Positions 24,708 through 33,628 of a stretch of 64,000 nucleotides of DNA are shown here, piece by piece; the first letter of the stretch is position 1, and the number at the start of each line of letters is the position of its first letter. The stretch comes from Bacillota bacterium (GTDB lineage: Bacteria > Bacillota > Bacilli > Paenibacillales > Paenibacillaceae), in the NCBI GenBank assembly GCA_023391635.1, contig JAEWAQ010000005.1:62001-126000 (forward strand), read 5' to 3'. The notes under the pieces were generated by a model. The model made no database searches, had not been told where the DNA came from, and saw only the letters and a program-made list of their open reading frames with translations. A program made the position numbers and the translations under genes.

Positions 24708-26495
24708 ATGCATACCAAATGGTCGATACCATTCGCCGCGGCATTGTTGACGGCATATCTGGCGGCGGTGCCGCCTGAAGCGGCATCTGCGACTGCAAGC
24801 TCGGCTGCCCCGGCGGCATCTGCGGCAGCAACGACAGTGACGGGCCAGGGGCTGGCGCTGCCGACCTACAAGAAGCTGACCGGCCAAGTGCAAGCCTTAT
24901 TGAAGAGCGCCTACGTCGAACGTTCCGCCTATAGCCAGGCGATCGGCATCGTCGTGTGGCTGCGCAACGACAGCGGGAAGATGACGCGGGTGCCGGATTA
25001 CGAACTGCGCGTCACGGGCGGAGATGGCATTGCATACACGCTGACGCCGAGCGCTGCCAACCCGCGGTCGATCCAGCCGAAGGGGAAAGTAGAGCTGTCG
25101 TATTTGCTGAATGTGAACCGCACGGATGACTTGAAGCTGACGGAGCTCGCCTGGGTCGAGGTGGATGAGTATGTCTATCCCCGCAAGGAGACGACGCTGC
25201 TTGGCATGGACATCGCCGGGCGAATGTGGCGGAGCGATGCGCCGGGTGGAGGCGGCAGCGCGGCAGCGGCGGCTAAGGTGGGCTGGGGCCAACCGTTCAA
25301 GCTCGAGCTGTTCGCGCCGGGAGTCGTCTATGTGCCGGCCAGCGTGGAGAAGCAGACAACGGCGCAGGGCGGCAACGTGACGATCGTGACGCTGCGGGTG
25401 ACGAATACGGGCAAAGAGCAGGCTTTCGTGCCTGATTTTGCGATCAGCGGCTCGGACGGATCGAAAATCTATCCGGGGCAGCGGGTGGACCCCGGTACAG
25501 GCGGAGACGGCGGGCGGCTTGGCGCGGGCGAGACGAAGAGCGTCCGCTATGCAATTCCGTCTGCGGCCAGCGTGCGGTTCACCGAACTTGTCGTGACGAC
25601 GCCCGAGCGCTTCGTGACGGCAGGCGGGGAACTTGCGGTGCACCAGGTCGGACACGTCCGCATCGGCTTGCCGGAGAAAGACACGACTTTGGCGGGGCTG
25701 AAGGATTACGCCTTCGGTACGCCGATCGCGCTGGATTCGCTAAACGAGCTGGTGGACAAGGACGTGCAGGTGTCGCTTGTCGAATTGCATATGCATGACA
25801 ACCAGGGAGACGGCTACCAGACGGTCATCGCCAAGTTCAAATTGCAGAACACCGGCAAGGGGCCGGCTGCGCTTCCTGCGTTTGGGGCGGAATTGTCGGA
25901 TGGCAACGGCTACACGTACGCGGGCGTCAGGCAGAATGTGAACGCGCAAAGCTTGATGCCGGGCTTGAGTCATGTGGTGAGCTATTCGTTCAACGTTCCG
26001 AAGACGGCAGAATCGGACCGCTATGCGCTGCGGCTGCTGGAAGGCGGCGGAACCGCGGAGGCGCCGTACAGCGCGCCGATCGCCAGGATTGGCGTGCAGT
26101 TGCAATCGGAAGAAGGCTCGCACGAGTGGAATCTGTATCCGTTTCACGTGAAGATGAATTACTGGTCGGTGAGCGCGGTTGCGGATATGATTCCGGTAAC
26201 TTCTTATTCCTATAAGTTGAAGCTGGATCTGGACATTGCGCGGACCGACGATGTGGTCGTCGATGCGGGATTCTCAAGGCTCAAGATCGAGATCGCGGAC
26301 AGCTTCGGTAAGATGCTCGGCTCGCAGGAGATCCCGTTCGTCGGCGTGAACCGCCTGATCAGCGGCGTGCAGACGATCCGCTTCGACAACATCCGCACGG
26401 AGCAGCATCAGTATCCGCTCACGATCAACATCTACGAGGTCATCGACACGCCAAGCGGGGAAGCAACCCGGCTGATCGAGACGTTGCAGCAATAA
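24708..26495 (+). CDS. Secreted multi-domain protein of unknown function
   Basis: A signal peptide (about residues 1-30) ends near an Ala/Ser-rich linker. It is followed by at least three similar-looking beta-sandwich segments: VVWLRNDSGKMTRVPDYELR, VTLRVTNTGKEQAFVPDFAI and VIAKFKLQNTGKGPAALPAF. These resemble DUF4352/CARDB-like Ig folds found on bacterial surfaces. The C-terminal third is not recognised. It is 595 residues, preceded by GTGGAGG, and followed by a strong terminator. It may belong with the RND pump transcript, but its role is unknown. Confidence 0.65.
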   Translation: MHTKWSIPFAAALLTAYLAAVPPEAASATASSAAPAASAAATTVTGQGLALPTYKKLTGQVQALLKSAYVERSAYSQAIGIVVWLRNDSGKMTRVPDYELRVTGGDGIAYTLTPSAANPRSIQPKGKVELSYLLNVNRTDDLKLTELAWVEVDEYVYPRKETTLLGMDIAGRMWRSDAPGGGGSAAAAAKVGWGQPFKLELFAPGVVYVPASVEKQTTAQGGNVTIVTLRVTNTGKEQAFVPDFAISGSDGSKIYPGQRVDPGTGGDGGRLGAGETKSVRYAIPSAASVRFTELVVTTPERFVTAGGELAVHQVGHVRIGLPEKDTTLAGLKDYAFGTPIALDSLNELVDKDVQVSLVELHMHDNQGDGYQTVIAKFKLQNTGKGPAALPAFGAELSDGNGYTYAGVRQNVNAQSLMPGLSHVVSYSFNVPKTAESDRYALRLLEGGGTAEAPYSAPIARIGVQLQSEEGSHEWNLYPFHVKMNYWSVSAVADMIPVTSYSYKLKLDLDIARTDDVVVDAGFSRLKIEIADSFGKMLGSQEIPFVGVNRLISGVQTIRFDNIRTEQHQYPLTINIYEVIDTPSGEATRLIETLQQ

Positions 26496-26516
26496 GACGC
26501 CGGTATCGAGGGAGCA

Positions 26517-26570
26517 ACGTGAGCAAGCCCGTTCGGAGAACTTTCCGCGCGGGCTTGCTCACGTTGTTTG
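26517..26570 (+). terminator. Strong Rho-independent terminator
   Basis: AACGTGAGCAAGCCCG at 26517-26532 pairs perfectly with its complement at 26551-26566 (16 base pairs), then GTTTG. It closes the RND, adaptor and secreted-protein group. Confidence 0.8.
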
Positions 26571-26659
26571 CCGGTTTGCCCGAGAACAGAGCGAACAGCC
26601 GGAACCCGCTTTCAGCCCTTCGCATATAATGGCGTACAACAGGTCAGGAGGTGGCCGCC

Positions 26660-27157
26660 TTGATTCCCGAGATGATGTGGATCATTGGCTTCTACGTGGC
26701 GGCAGCGGCATGGGTGCATGCGTGGCATGGGCGCAATGCCGGCGATGCAGCGGATAAGCGCCATTATGTGCTGCTGGCCGGCAACCACCAAATGCAGATG
26801 GAGTGGTACGTGCGGGCACTGCGGTATTATTCCGGGCGGACGGGTACGGATATCGGGATCACGGTTGTGTTGGACCGTGCTTCCAGCGATGAGACGGGTT
26901 CGATCGTTGAACTGCTCGCCAGACAGGATAGCGGAATTGAACTGGTCAGAAACGCCGACGATCGAGACGGGAGTGTCGAAATCGGCGGGATTGGCGGAGG
27001 CGACGAAATCAGCGAGAACGGCGTGATCAGATCGGTGGAAGATCAGCGGGAATGGATGCTTATGCGGTTGGCGTCTGCCGGCAAAGTAGTGTCCCCCGGC
27101 CAAGTCGTGTGGGTCGATCTCGGGAACGAGGAAGAGCTCCGCCGTTTGCCGATATAG
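26660..27157 (+). CDS. Membrane-anchored protein upstream of comFA, unknown function
   Basis: The TTG at 26660 follows AGGAGG by seven bases. The product of about 165 residues starts with one hydrophobic helix, followed by a glycosyltransferase-like stretch: LAGNHQMQMEWYVRAL and GITVVLDRASSDETGSIVEL, which resembles the first strand and Asp loop of GT-A folds but lacks the rest of the domain. It ends in VVWVDLGNEEELRRLP. I do not recognise a family. It is followed by a terminator-like element before comFA. Confidence 0.55.
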   Translation: MIPEMMWIIGFYVAAAAWVHAWHGRNAGDAADKRHYVLLAGNHQMQMEWYVRALRYYSGRTGTDIGITVVLDRASSDETGSIVELLARQDSGIELVRNADDRDGSVEIGGIGGGDEISENGVIRSVEDQREWMLMRLASAGKVVSPGQVVWVDLGNEEELRRLPI

Positions 27158-27294
27158 ACAATGCCCCGAATCGACGCTGCGATCGTTCGATTCGATGAGC
27201 GTTTCGATGAAAGCCATTGGCGGTCAATGAAAGTTGTGGTTGCCAAATCTCTGTTCATCGACTAGCATGAAGGATAGAAACGTTAAATTGAGTG

Positions 27295-27341
27295 AAGCAC
27301 ACTCTCTGAAGGCGCTTGGGGCGCCAGAGGTGTGCTTTTTT
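27295..27341 (+). terminator. Rho-independent terminator
   Basis: AAGCACAC pairs with GTGTGCTT with an inner GGCGC/GCGCC hairpin, followed by at least six T. Flanking bases match the element at 9557-9600. Confidence 0.75.
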
Positions 27342-27378
27342 CGTTTGAAGAGATCGATTGGTGAAAGGCGGTGCGCAG

Positions 27379-29688
27379 ATGAAGGCTATATTGTATGCGG
27401 TGAAGCGGGACTCCGGCTGGGAGGCTCGGACATCGGTCGCTTGGGAAGCGGACCGCTTGTATTGGGCAGACCCCGGTTTTCGAAGTCGTGCGGGGGCTGT
27501 TTGGCAGATGGGAGAAATGGAGGGCGCGGTAGGCTGTCAGGCATTTTCCGAGGGTGGTTCCCGTTATGCATTGGTGCGGTTGAATCCTCGGCTTCCGCTG
27601 GGTATCGCGGTTATGGCCTGCGACAGGTGGCAGGAGCAGTCGGGAAAAGCTGGTTATAGCGATCCGCATCGCGGATTGCTTGCGGCAGCGAAGTGGGCTG
27701 CGGTCAAAGCGGGGGAATCTGAGGCGATGGGGCTGCTGGATCGGATGGAATCAGTAGAGTGTGGGGGTGAAAATGAAGCTGCGGCGCCGTGGAAGGGGGC
27801 TGTGTGCGGAGAGACTGTGCTGTCAGCGGCGCCGGGTGGAGACGGCTTCCGGCTGGATCTGCCGCACTATGCGCGGCAAGCCGCAGACCGGCTGCGCGGG
27901 TGCGGCTTGCTATTGGCGGAGGCGATGGCCGCCCTGGACGCCGATGAAGCAACGCTGCTCCCGGCTCTGCAATTGGCCTCGCTGCTTGGCGGTGTGCATT
28001 TCACATCCGCCGTAGGGCCTGTACAGCGCCGGGTCGGGCTCGGCTGGCTTCGCGGCGGGGCAGCGGAGATGAGCTGCCGGCGCTGCGGCAGTCGGGGGGC
28101 GGCGCTGCATCGCACGCCGTGCGCCGCTTGTGGAAGGAAAAGCTGCGCCTATTGCGAAGCGTGCCTGACGATGGGCCGCAGTCGCGAATGCGGCCTGCTG
28201 ATGATCGGTGCATCTGGCGCCGCGGCATCTGTATCTGTAGATCGCACACAGTCGCCAAATTGTCAGAAATCGAACTCCATAGATGTCGATCGGGCAGCCG
28301 CACCGCTGCGCTTGTCAGCTCCTGCTCCAAGTGGGCAGTTGCAGCAAACATACAGCAAGGCATCCGAGGTAATGCGGACAACCCTGCAGGTACCTGCCCG
28401 TTGGGGGCTTAGCCCGGCTCAGCAAGAGGCGGCGGAGACTGCGCTGGCGTTCCTGCAGAAGCATCGGCAAGAGTCGGCTTCCGGGAAGCGAAGATCTACA
28501 GGGGCTGAGAGGATAGGCTGGCGCCGCTTCCAGCAGTCGGCAGCATCGGCTCCTCGTGCGGCTGGAAGCGAGTTTCTGCTGTGGGCCGTCACGGGAGCGG
28601 GCAAGACGGAGATGATGTTTCCATTACTCGATGCCGTGTTGTCCGCCGGAGGCAAAGTCGCGGTCGCCACGCCGCGCCGCGATGTCGTGCTTGAACTGGC
28701 ACCGCGTCTGGCTGCAGCTTTCCCGCATGTCCGCCAAGTCGTCTTGTACGGCGGCAGCGAGGATCGCCTCCAACTCGGCGAATTGACGCTAGCGACGACG
28801 CATCAGCTTATTCGCTTCAAGGAAGCGTTCGACCTCGTCGTGATCGATGAAGTCGACGCCTTTCCTTTCCATAACGATCCGACGTTGCATTTCGCCGCTG
28901 CGGAAGCCCGGGCGCGCAGCGGGATGACGCTGCTGCTCAGCGCCACGCCGCCGGCAGCCATGCAGCGCAGGGCGCGGCGGGGGCGACTGCCGCACGCGCG
29001 CGTCGCCGTGAGGCACCATCGGCGGCCGCTGCCTGTGCCGCAGCGGCTGACGGTCCCGCCGCTGTCCCGTTGGGCAACCGTCGAACAGGCTGGAGTATCG
29101 GTCGCCGGATCGTCAAAGACGACTGCAGTCGCTCACGATGCTGCTGATCCAGTTCACGCAACTGCTGTGTCGACTCCGAGATCAGGACGTCTGCCCGCCA
29201 AGCTGCGAGAGGCGATTCGCGCATCCATCCAGCGCGGCGCGCAGTTGTTCGTATTCGTCCCGTTCATTCGCCAGGTGGAGCCGCTCGTTCGGCTGTTGCG
29301 CCAATACGCGCCGTCATTCGGCATCGACCCAGCTGCTATAGACGGCACGTCTTCGCACGACCCTCGGCGCGGAGAGAAGGTGGCGGCATTCCGCAGCCGG
29401 TCCATCCGTCTGCTCGTCACGACGACGATCCTGGAACGAGGCGTCACGGTACCGAAAAGCGATGTCTTCGTGCTGGATGCGGACAAGCCGTTGTTCGACG
29501 CCGCATCGCTTGTGCAGATGGCCGGCCGTGCCGGTCGTTCTGCCGACGACCCGTACGGACGGGTGATTTTCGCCGCCTCCGCCTGGACGAATTCGCAACG
29601 CGGGGCCTGCAAGCAGATTCGGGACATGAACGCCTTCGCCCGCCGCAAGGGATTCTTGCTTGAAACGAATGAGGTGAAAGGGCGATGA
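27379..29688 (+). CDS. comFA: ComFA-like competence DNA-uptake helicase
   Basis: The protein of 769 residues has the ComFA order: a variable N-terminal region, a four-cysteine zinc-binding segment (CRRCGSRGAALHRTPCAACG, then CAYCEACLTMG), and a DEAD/DEAH helicase with Walker A AVTGAGKTEMM, the Walker B DEVD, LLLSATP and QMAGRAGRS near the end. ComFA drives single-stranded DNA entry during transformation. Start is the ATG with AAAGGCGGTG upstream. comFC follows directly. The N-terminal 300 residues look less conserved. Confidence 0.85.
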   Translation: MKAILYAVKRDSGWEARTSVAWEADRLYWADPGFRSRAGAVWQMGEMEGAVGCQAFSEGGSRYALVRLNPRLPLGIAVMACDRWQEQSGKAGYSDPHRGLLAAAKWAAVKAGESEAMGLLDRMESVECGGENEAAAPWKGAVCGETVLSAAPGGDGFRLDLPHYARQAADRLRGCGLLLAEAMAALDADEATLLPALQLASLLGGVHFTSAVGPVQRRVGLGWLRGGAAEMSCRRCGSRGAALHRTPCAACGRKSCAYCEACLTMGRSRECGLLMIGASGAAASVSVDRTQSPNCQKSNSIDVDRAAAPLRLSAPAPSGQLQQTYSKASEVMRTTLQVPARWGLSPAQQEAAETALAFLQKHRQESASGKRRSTGAERIGWRRFQQSAASAPRAAGSEFLLWAVTGAGKTEMMFPLLDAVLSAGGKVAVATPRRDVVLELAPRLAAAFPHVRQVVLYGGSEDRLQLGELTLATTHQLIRFKEAFDLVVIDEVDAFPFHNDPTLHFAAAEARARSGMTLLLSATPPAAMQRRARRGRLPHARVAVRHHRRPLPVPQRLTVPPLSRWATVEQAGVSVAGSSKTTAVAHDAADPVHATAVSTPRSGRLPAKLREAIRASIQRGAQLFVFVPFIRQVEPLVRLLRQYAPSFGIDPAAIDGTSSHDPRRGEKVAAFRSRSIRLLVTTTILERGVTVPKSDVFVLDADKPLFDAASLVQMAGRAGRSADDPYGRVIFAASAWTNSQRGACKQIRDMNAFARRKGFLLETNEVKGR

Positions 29689-29734
29689 GGTCGCCTACTT
29701 GGTCCAAAACTGGGACAGTGAGGAGGACACCCTC

Positions 29735-30568
29735 ATGACATCCGCGGGCACTTTCAGCCGCTGGTTCCGCCCAGCGTTTCCCGTCTGCCTGATTTGCGGC
29801 AGGGACGCAGGCTCGCCGCAGCGCGGCAATCGCGTGTCGCCGCCGGTCCGTCACCCGGAAGCGCAAGCGATCCTGCTGCGCCTCTGCCGCTTCTGCAGCG
29901 AAGCGATTCCGTGGATCGTTGCGCCCGTCTGCCGCATCTGCGGCAGGCCCGAGGCTTGTCCGGACTGTCCGAGGCGCCTGCAGAGACACGTCGTCTTCAG
30001 CCGGAGCGGCGTCCGCTACGACGACAAAATGAGCGAGTTGCTGGCACGCTACAAGTATAACGGCAGCGAGAAGCTGACACCGCTCATGTCGGCCATGCTC
30101 GCCTGCGCCTACGAACGCATAGCCAGGGAGCTTGGCGGCAACGGTCCGCATGCGATCACCTCCGTGCCGTTGGCGAGAGAGCGGCTGGAGGAGAGAGGCT
30201 TCAACCAAGCCGAGCAGATGGCGCGAACGGTCGCGGCATGGTACGGCATCCTGTACGCACCGCTCCTGAAGCGGGACAGGCATACGCAGCGGCAGAGCTT
30301 GAAGAACCGAAGCAGCAGGCTCCGGGATCTGAGGGGAATATTCACCCTTGCAGACCGTGAGTGTCTGCAAGCCATCCAGTCCCGCCATCCGCAACCGCTT
30401 CGCATCCTGCTCGCAGACGACATTTACACAACCGGCAGTACGATGCACGAGAGTGCTTCCGCTTTGCGCAACACGAACCAAATAGAGGAACTGGAAGCGG
30501 CGCAACCGCCGTGCGGACCCTTATCTCCGGGCCCGTCGATCTACGGCCTCACCTGGGCTCGATCCTAG
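29735..30568 (+). CDS. comFC: ComFC-like phosphoribosyltransferase-fold competence protein
   Basis: This protein of 277 residues has an N-terminal zinc finger (CLICGRDAG, then CRFCSEA and CRICGRPEACPDCP) and a C-terminal PRTase fold with the PRPP loop ILLADDIYTTGSTMHE. It is the usual partner of ComFA in DNA uptake or processing. GGAGGACACCCTC precedes the ATG. The last 45 residues have a proline-rich tail that looks less conserved than the PRTase domain. yvyF starts 90 bases further on. Confidence 0.88.
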   Translation: MTSAGTFSRWFRPAFPVCLICGRDAGSPQRGNRVSPPVRHPEAQAILLRLCRFCSEAIPWIVAPVCRICGRPEACPDCPRRLQRHVVFSRSGVRYDDKMSELLARYKYNGSEKLTPLMSAMLACAYERIARELGGNGPHAITSVPLARERLEERGFNQAEQMARTVAAWYGILYAPLLKRDRHTQRQSLKNRSSRLRDLRGIFTLADRECLQAIQSRHPQPLRILLADDIYTTGSTMHESASALRNTNQIEELEAAQPPCGPLSPGPSIYGLTWARS

Positions 30569-30657
30569 GATGGAAATAAATATAGGATTTTGTCGGAAAA
30601 AATAGTATGATAGGGATAAGCTATATCCTGAATGCCGGATCGAAGGAGGAGTCCCGG

Positions 30658-31071
30658 GTGAGCTTGTCCTATTGCCCCCGTTGCGGCAAGCTGTTTGCGC
30701 GCGGTATCCGCGAAGTCTGCAACGCTTGCACGGAGAATATCGAGAAGGAATACGAGACTTGCGTCGAATATTTGAGGCAGCATAAAGGTGCTACGATACA
30801 TGAAGTTTCGGAAGAAACGGGAATCTCGGTCAAGCAGATCACGAAGTTCATCCGGGAAGGTCGCATTTCGACTCAGAACTTGCCGAATCTGACTGTGCCG
30901 TGTGAAATATGCGGGCTGCCGATCCAGGAAGGCGTCATGTGCCAATCTTGTCGCGATAAGCTTCAACGGGATCTCCGCAATTCGAGTCAACGCGGCGTTC
31001 AATCGCCAAGCCGTGAACAGCAGGGCGGCTCAAGCAAGGGAAACGCCTTCCAAATTCGCGACCATCATTGA
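30658..31071 (+). CDS. yvyF: YvyF-like flagellar-region protein
   Basis: This protein of 137 residues matches the flagellar-operon protein YvyF. It starts SLSYCPRCGKLFARGIREVC, followed by ACTENIEKEYE, a helix-turn-helix-like stretch (HEVSEETGISVKQITKFIRE) and a second zinc-binding pair (CEICGLPI, CQSCRDKL). The GTG start follows AAGGAGGAG. It lies between comFC and flgM, as in Bacillus. Its molecular function is unknown; the cysteine pairs suggest zinc-bound structure. Confidence 0.9.
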   Translation: MSLSYCPRCGKLFARGIREVCNACTENIEKEYETCVEYLRQHKGATIHEVSEETGISVKQITKFIREGRISTQNLPNLTVPCEICGLPIQEGVMCQSCRDKLQRDLRNSSQRGVQSPSREQQGGSSKGNAFQIRDHH

Positions 31072-31080
31072 AGCGTCAAC

Positions 31081-31108
31081 TAAACAATTTATATGCATCA
31101 GCCGATAA
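31081..31108 (+). promoter_or_regulatory. Sigma-D (flagellar) promoter of flgM
   Basis: TAAA at 31081 and GCCGATAA at 31101 are 16 bases apart, close to the sigma-D consensus TAAA-N15-GCCGATAT. It lies about 48 bases before flgM. The -10 overlaps the left arm of the hairpin at 31101-31128. Confidence 0.65.
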
Positions 31109-31136
31109 TAGGGTTAGAGATTATCGGCTTTTTTAT
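31101..31136 (+). terminator. Terminator after yvyF that overlaps the flgM promoter
   Basis: GCCGATAAT pairs with ATTATCGGC with a 10-base loop, followed by seven T. It is the natural terminator of yvyF and at the same time contains the sigma-D -10 element of flgM. Confidence 0.7.
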
Positions 31137-31155
31137 TTTGTCGGGGTGATATGAG

Positions 31156-31422
31156 ATGAAAATTAACGATACGCAGAGAATCGGAACTTACCGCACGTAC
31201 CAGCAGTCGATGGAGCAGCGCGTTGGCAGTTCGGCCGGCCAGCGCCGCAAGGATGAAGTGAAGTTCTCTTCAGAGGCGATGGAACTGCTCGGCGCGCGCA
31301 AGGGTGCGGACGAGACGGATCGCGCGCAACGGATCGAACAATTGAAGAATGAAGTAGCGGCAGGCACTTACCGCGTACCTGACCATGCGCTGGCGGAGAA
31401 GCTGCTGCCGTTTGTAAGGTGA
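31156..31422 (+). CDS. flgM: Anti-sigma factor FlgM
   Basis: This small protein of 88 residues has the FlgM layout: a disordered N terminus beginning MKINDTQRIGTYRTYQ and a C-terminal helical segment that binds sigma-D (RAQRIEQLKNEVAAGTYRVP). It holds sigma-D inactive until the hook is complete, and would then repress its own operon and hag. It starts behind GGGGTGAT. Confidence 0.93.
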   Translation: MKINDTQRIGTYRTYQQSMEQRVGSSAGQRRKDEVKFSSEAMELLGARKGADETDRAQRIEQLKNEVAAGTYRVPDHALAEKLLPFVR

Positions 31423-31474
31423 TGCGGATTAAGGTCCGATCAGGGGAATCGCAAGGGCGAACGGGGGATGAATC

Positions 31475-31984
31475 GTGACGGCTTTTCAACAGCTTATGGA
31501 CAACTTGAAGCAGAGTCAGACCCTCTATGCAGAGTTGATCGAGCTTGGCGGCGCGAAGAAGGATCATATCGTTCACAACCGGCTGAATGAGCTGTCGCAG
31601 GCGCTGACGAAGGAGAATCGCGCGCTGAAGCAGCTGGCTGTACTGGAGCAGGAGCGGGCGCAGGCCATCGCGTCCTATCAGCAGGAGATGGGCATCCATT
31701 CGAGCCATGCGGCAACGTTCGACGATCTGATGCGCATGACGGTGAAGGCGTCGGACAAGCGACAGTTCGAAGAGATCCGCGAGTCGCTGTCGGCCGACAT
31801 TCAGACGCTCAGGGCACTGAACGACACGAATCACTTGCTGGTCAAGCAGGCGCTCGATTTCGTTAATTATACATTGGATTTGTTCACCGCAGGGCCGGAG
31901 GACGACATGGTCTATCAAGCGCCGGCGCACAACGCCGCAGGATCGTCCGGGCAGCGGAGAGGGATTTTCGATACGCGGGCTTGA
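31475..31984 (+). CDS. flgN: Flagellar export chaperone FlgN
   Basis: This predicted all-helical protein of 169 residues lies between flgM and flgK, where FlgN is always found, and begins like FlgN (FQQLMDNLKQSQTLYAELIE). FlgN carries FlgK and FlgL to the export apparatus. The start GTG follows CGGGGGATGAATC. Sequence conservation in this family is weak, so the call rests on position and helical pattern. Confidence 0.85.
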   Translation: MTAFQQLMDNLKQSQTLYAELIELGGAKKDHIVHNRLNELSQALTKENRALKQLAVLEQERAQAIASYQQEMGIHSSHAATFDDLMRMTVKASDKRQFEEIRESLSADIQTLRALNDTNHLLVKQALDFVNYTLDLFTAGPEDDMVYQAPAHNAAGSSGQRRGIFDTRA

Positions 31985-32029
31985 TTCGGGTTGGGTGGTT
32001 TCTAAACGAGGAAGGCAGGTCGATCATAC

Positions 32030-33607
32030 GTGACATCGTCGTTCATGGGGCTAGAGACTAGCAAGCGGGCGCTCTTGACGCAATCGCTGGCGATGCAGAC
32101 GCTGGGACACAATATTGCTAATGCCAGCACGGAAGGATACACGCGGCAGCGCGTTAATACATCGGCTACGCGTCCGATGGAATATCCCGGCATGCAGCGC
32201 AGCAACACGCCCGGTCAAATCGGTACCGGCGTGCAGCCGGACAGCATCGTGCGGATCCGTGAAAGTTACCTGGATACGCAATACCGCCGGGAAAATCAAA
32301 TGAGAGCGCAATGGGAAGTTCGTGACTCGACGTTTCAATCGATTCAGGCCGTCATTAACGAGCCTTCCACCAATGGCATTCGCGGCGTAATGGATAACTT
32401 CTGGAATTCCTGGGAAGTGCTCAACCGCGATCCTACGCTGCTGAGCGCGCGGGTCGACGTTATCGCCAATGCGGTTAATTTGGCCGACACGTTCAAGCAT
32501 ATGGACGATTCCTTCAACAAGATGCTCGGGGACTTGAACAACAATATTGAAATCAAGGTGACGCAGGCCAACTCGATCATCAATCAGATCGCGGAATTGA
32601 ACGGATATATCCGCCGGGCGGAAGGGCTCGGGGGGAATTCCAACGATTATCGCGACCAACGCGATGTGCTGTTGGATAAGCTATCTTCCATCGTAGACGT
32701 GCAATTCTCGGAAACGCCGAACGGCGACTACACTGTGATCGCGGCAGGCGTGGAAGTCGTGAACAACACGCAGTCAACTTTATTGACAGTCGGCAACGCG
32801 GAAAATGCAACAGCAGGCGAGTTGTCCGGATTCCTCCTCTCTGTGGGCGATATCGAGCATGTCCGGGGTGAGCTCAATGCGCTTGTGAAAACTTTGGCGA
32901 CAGGCACGGTCAACATCACGCTGCAGAACGGCTACGTCACCTCCAGCCCGATGGTCGCTAACAACACGGTGACGCTGGATAACAATACGACGATACCGGC
33001 AGGCTCGACGATACCGGCAGGCAGCAAAATAATTTCTGCCGTAGAGTTCACGGTGAACGGATTCAACGGATTGCATGAACTGGGCTATACGTTGTCCGAC
33101 CCGGCCACTTCCGGCATCCCGTTCTTCGTGACGTCGGACGGCAGCACCGATTTTACGATGGCGAACATCAAGGTAAATCCGCTGATCGTCGGCGACACGA
33201 GCAAGATCGCCGCCTCGAGCATGTACGAGACCGTCGGCGGTGTAAACAAAACGATCAAGGGCAACAGCGATGTCGCGCACGCGCTGGCCTCTCTCCGGGA
33301 CAGCATATTCACCTACCCTACGGATATTACGCCTCTCTATTCCGGGACGATTGACGATTATTTCCGGGCGCTGACCAGCGAGCTGGGCACGGCATCGGAG
33401 AATGCGGCAACCAACCTGATCAATCAGCAAAACCTGGTCGATTCCGTGGTTATCCGCAGACAGCAAGTGAGCGGGGTATCCCTGGATGAAGAGATGACGG
33501 ACATGATCAAATTTCAGCATGCTTACAATGCGGCAGCGCGGAATATGACCACCGTCGACGATATGCTGGACCGCATCATCAATCGTATGGGCCGCGTAGG
33601 CCTGTAA
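32030..33607 (+). CDS. flgK: Flagellar hook-associated protein 1 (FlgK)
   Basis: The protein of 525 residues starts with the hook-type N terminus SFMGLETSKRALLTQSLAMQ and contains TLGHNIANASTEGYTRQ, with the family's C-terminal helix ending in FQHAYNAAARNMTTVDDML. It forms the hook-filament junction. GTG start with GAGGAAGGCAGG upstream. It is expressed with flgL, its partner, directly downstream. Confidence 0.94.
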   Translation: MTSSFMGLETSKRALLTQSLAMQTLGHNIANASTEGYTRQRVNTSATRPMEYPGMQRSNTPGQIGTGVQPDSIVRIRESYLDTQYRRENQMRAQWEVRDSTFQSIQAVINEPSTNGIRGVMDNFWNSWEVLNRDPTLLSARVDVIANAVNLADTFKHMDDSFNKMLGDLNNNIEIKVTQANSIINQIAELNGYIRRAEGLGGNSNDYRDQRDVLLDKLSSIVDVQFSETPNGDYTVIAAGVEVVNNTQSTLLTVGNAENATAGELSGFLLSVGDIEHVRGELNALVKTLATGTVNITLQNGYVTSSPMVANNTVTLDNNTTIPAGSTIPAGSKIISAVEFTVNGFNGLHELGYTLSDPATSGIPFFVTSDGSTDFTMANIKVNPLIVGDTSKIAASSMYETVGGVNKTIKGNSDVAHALASLRDSIFTYPTDITPLYSGTIDDYFRALTSELGTASENAATNLINQQNLVDSVVIRRQQVSGVSLDEEMTDMIKFQHAYNAAARNMTTVDDMLDRIINRMGRVGL

Positions 33608-33628
33608 TCCGAATAGGGAGGCATCTCA

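Noticed and set aside
26660..27157. Calling this a complete glycosyltransferase
   Set aside because: Only the first strand and Asp loop of a GT-A-like pattern are visible; the rest of the domain and the metal site are missing.
29444..30505. Minus-strand open frame of 353 codons
   Set aside because: It is antisense to the end of comFA and to comFC; the plus strand has the zinc finger and PRPP motif.
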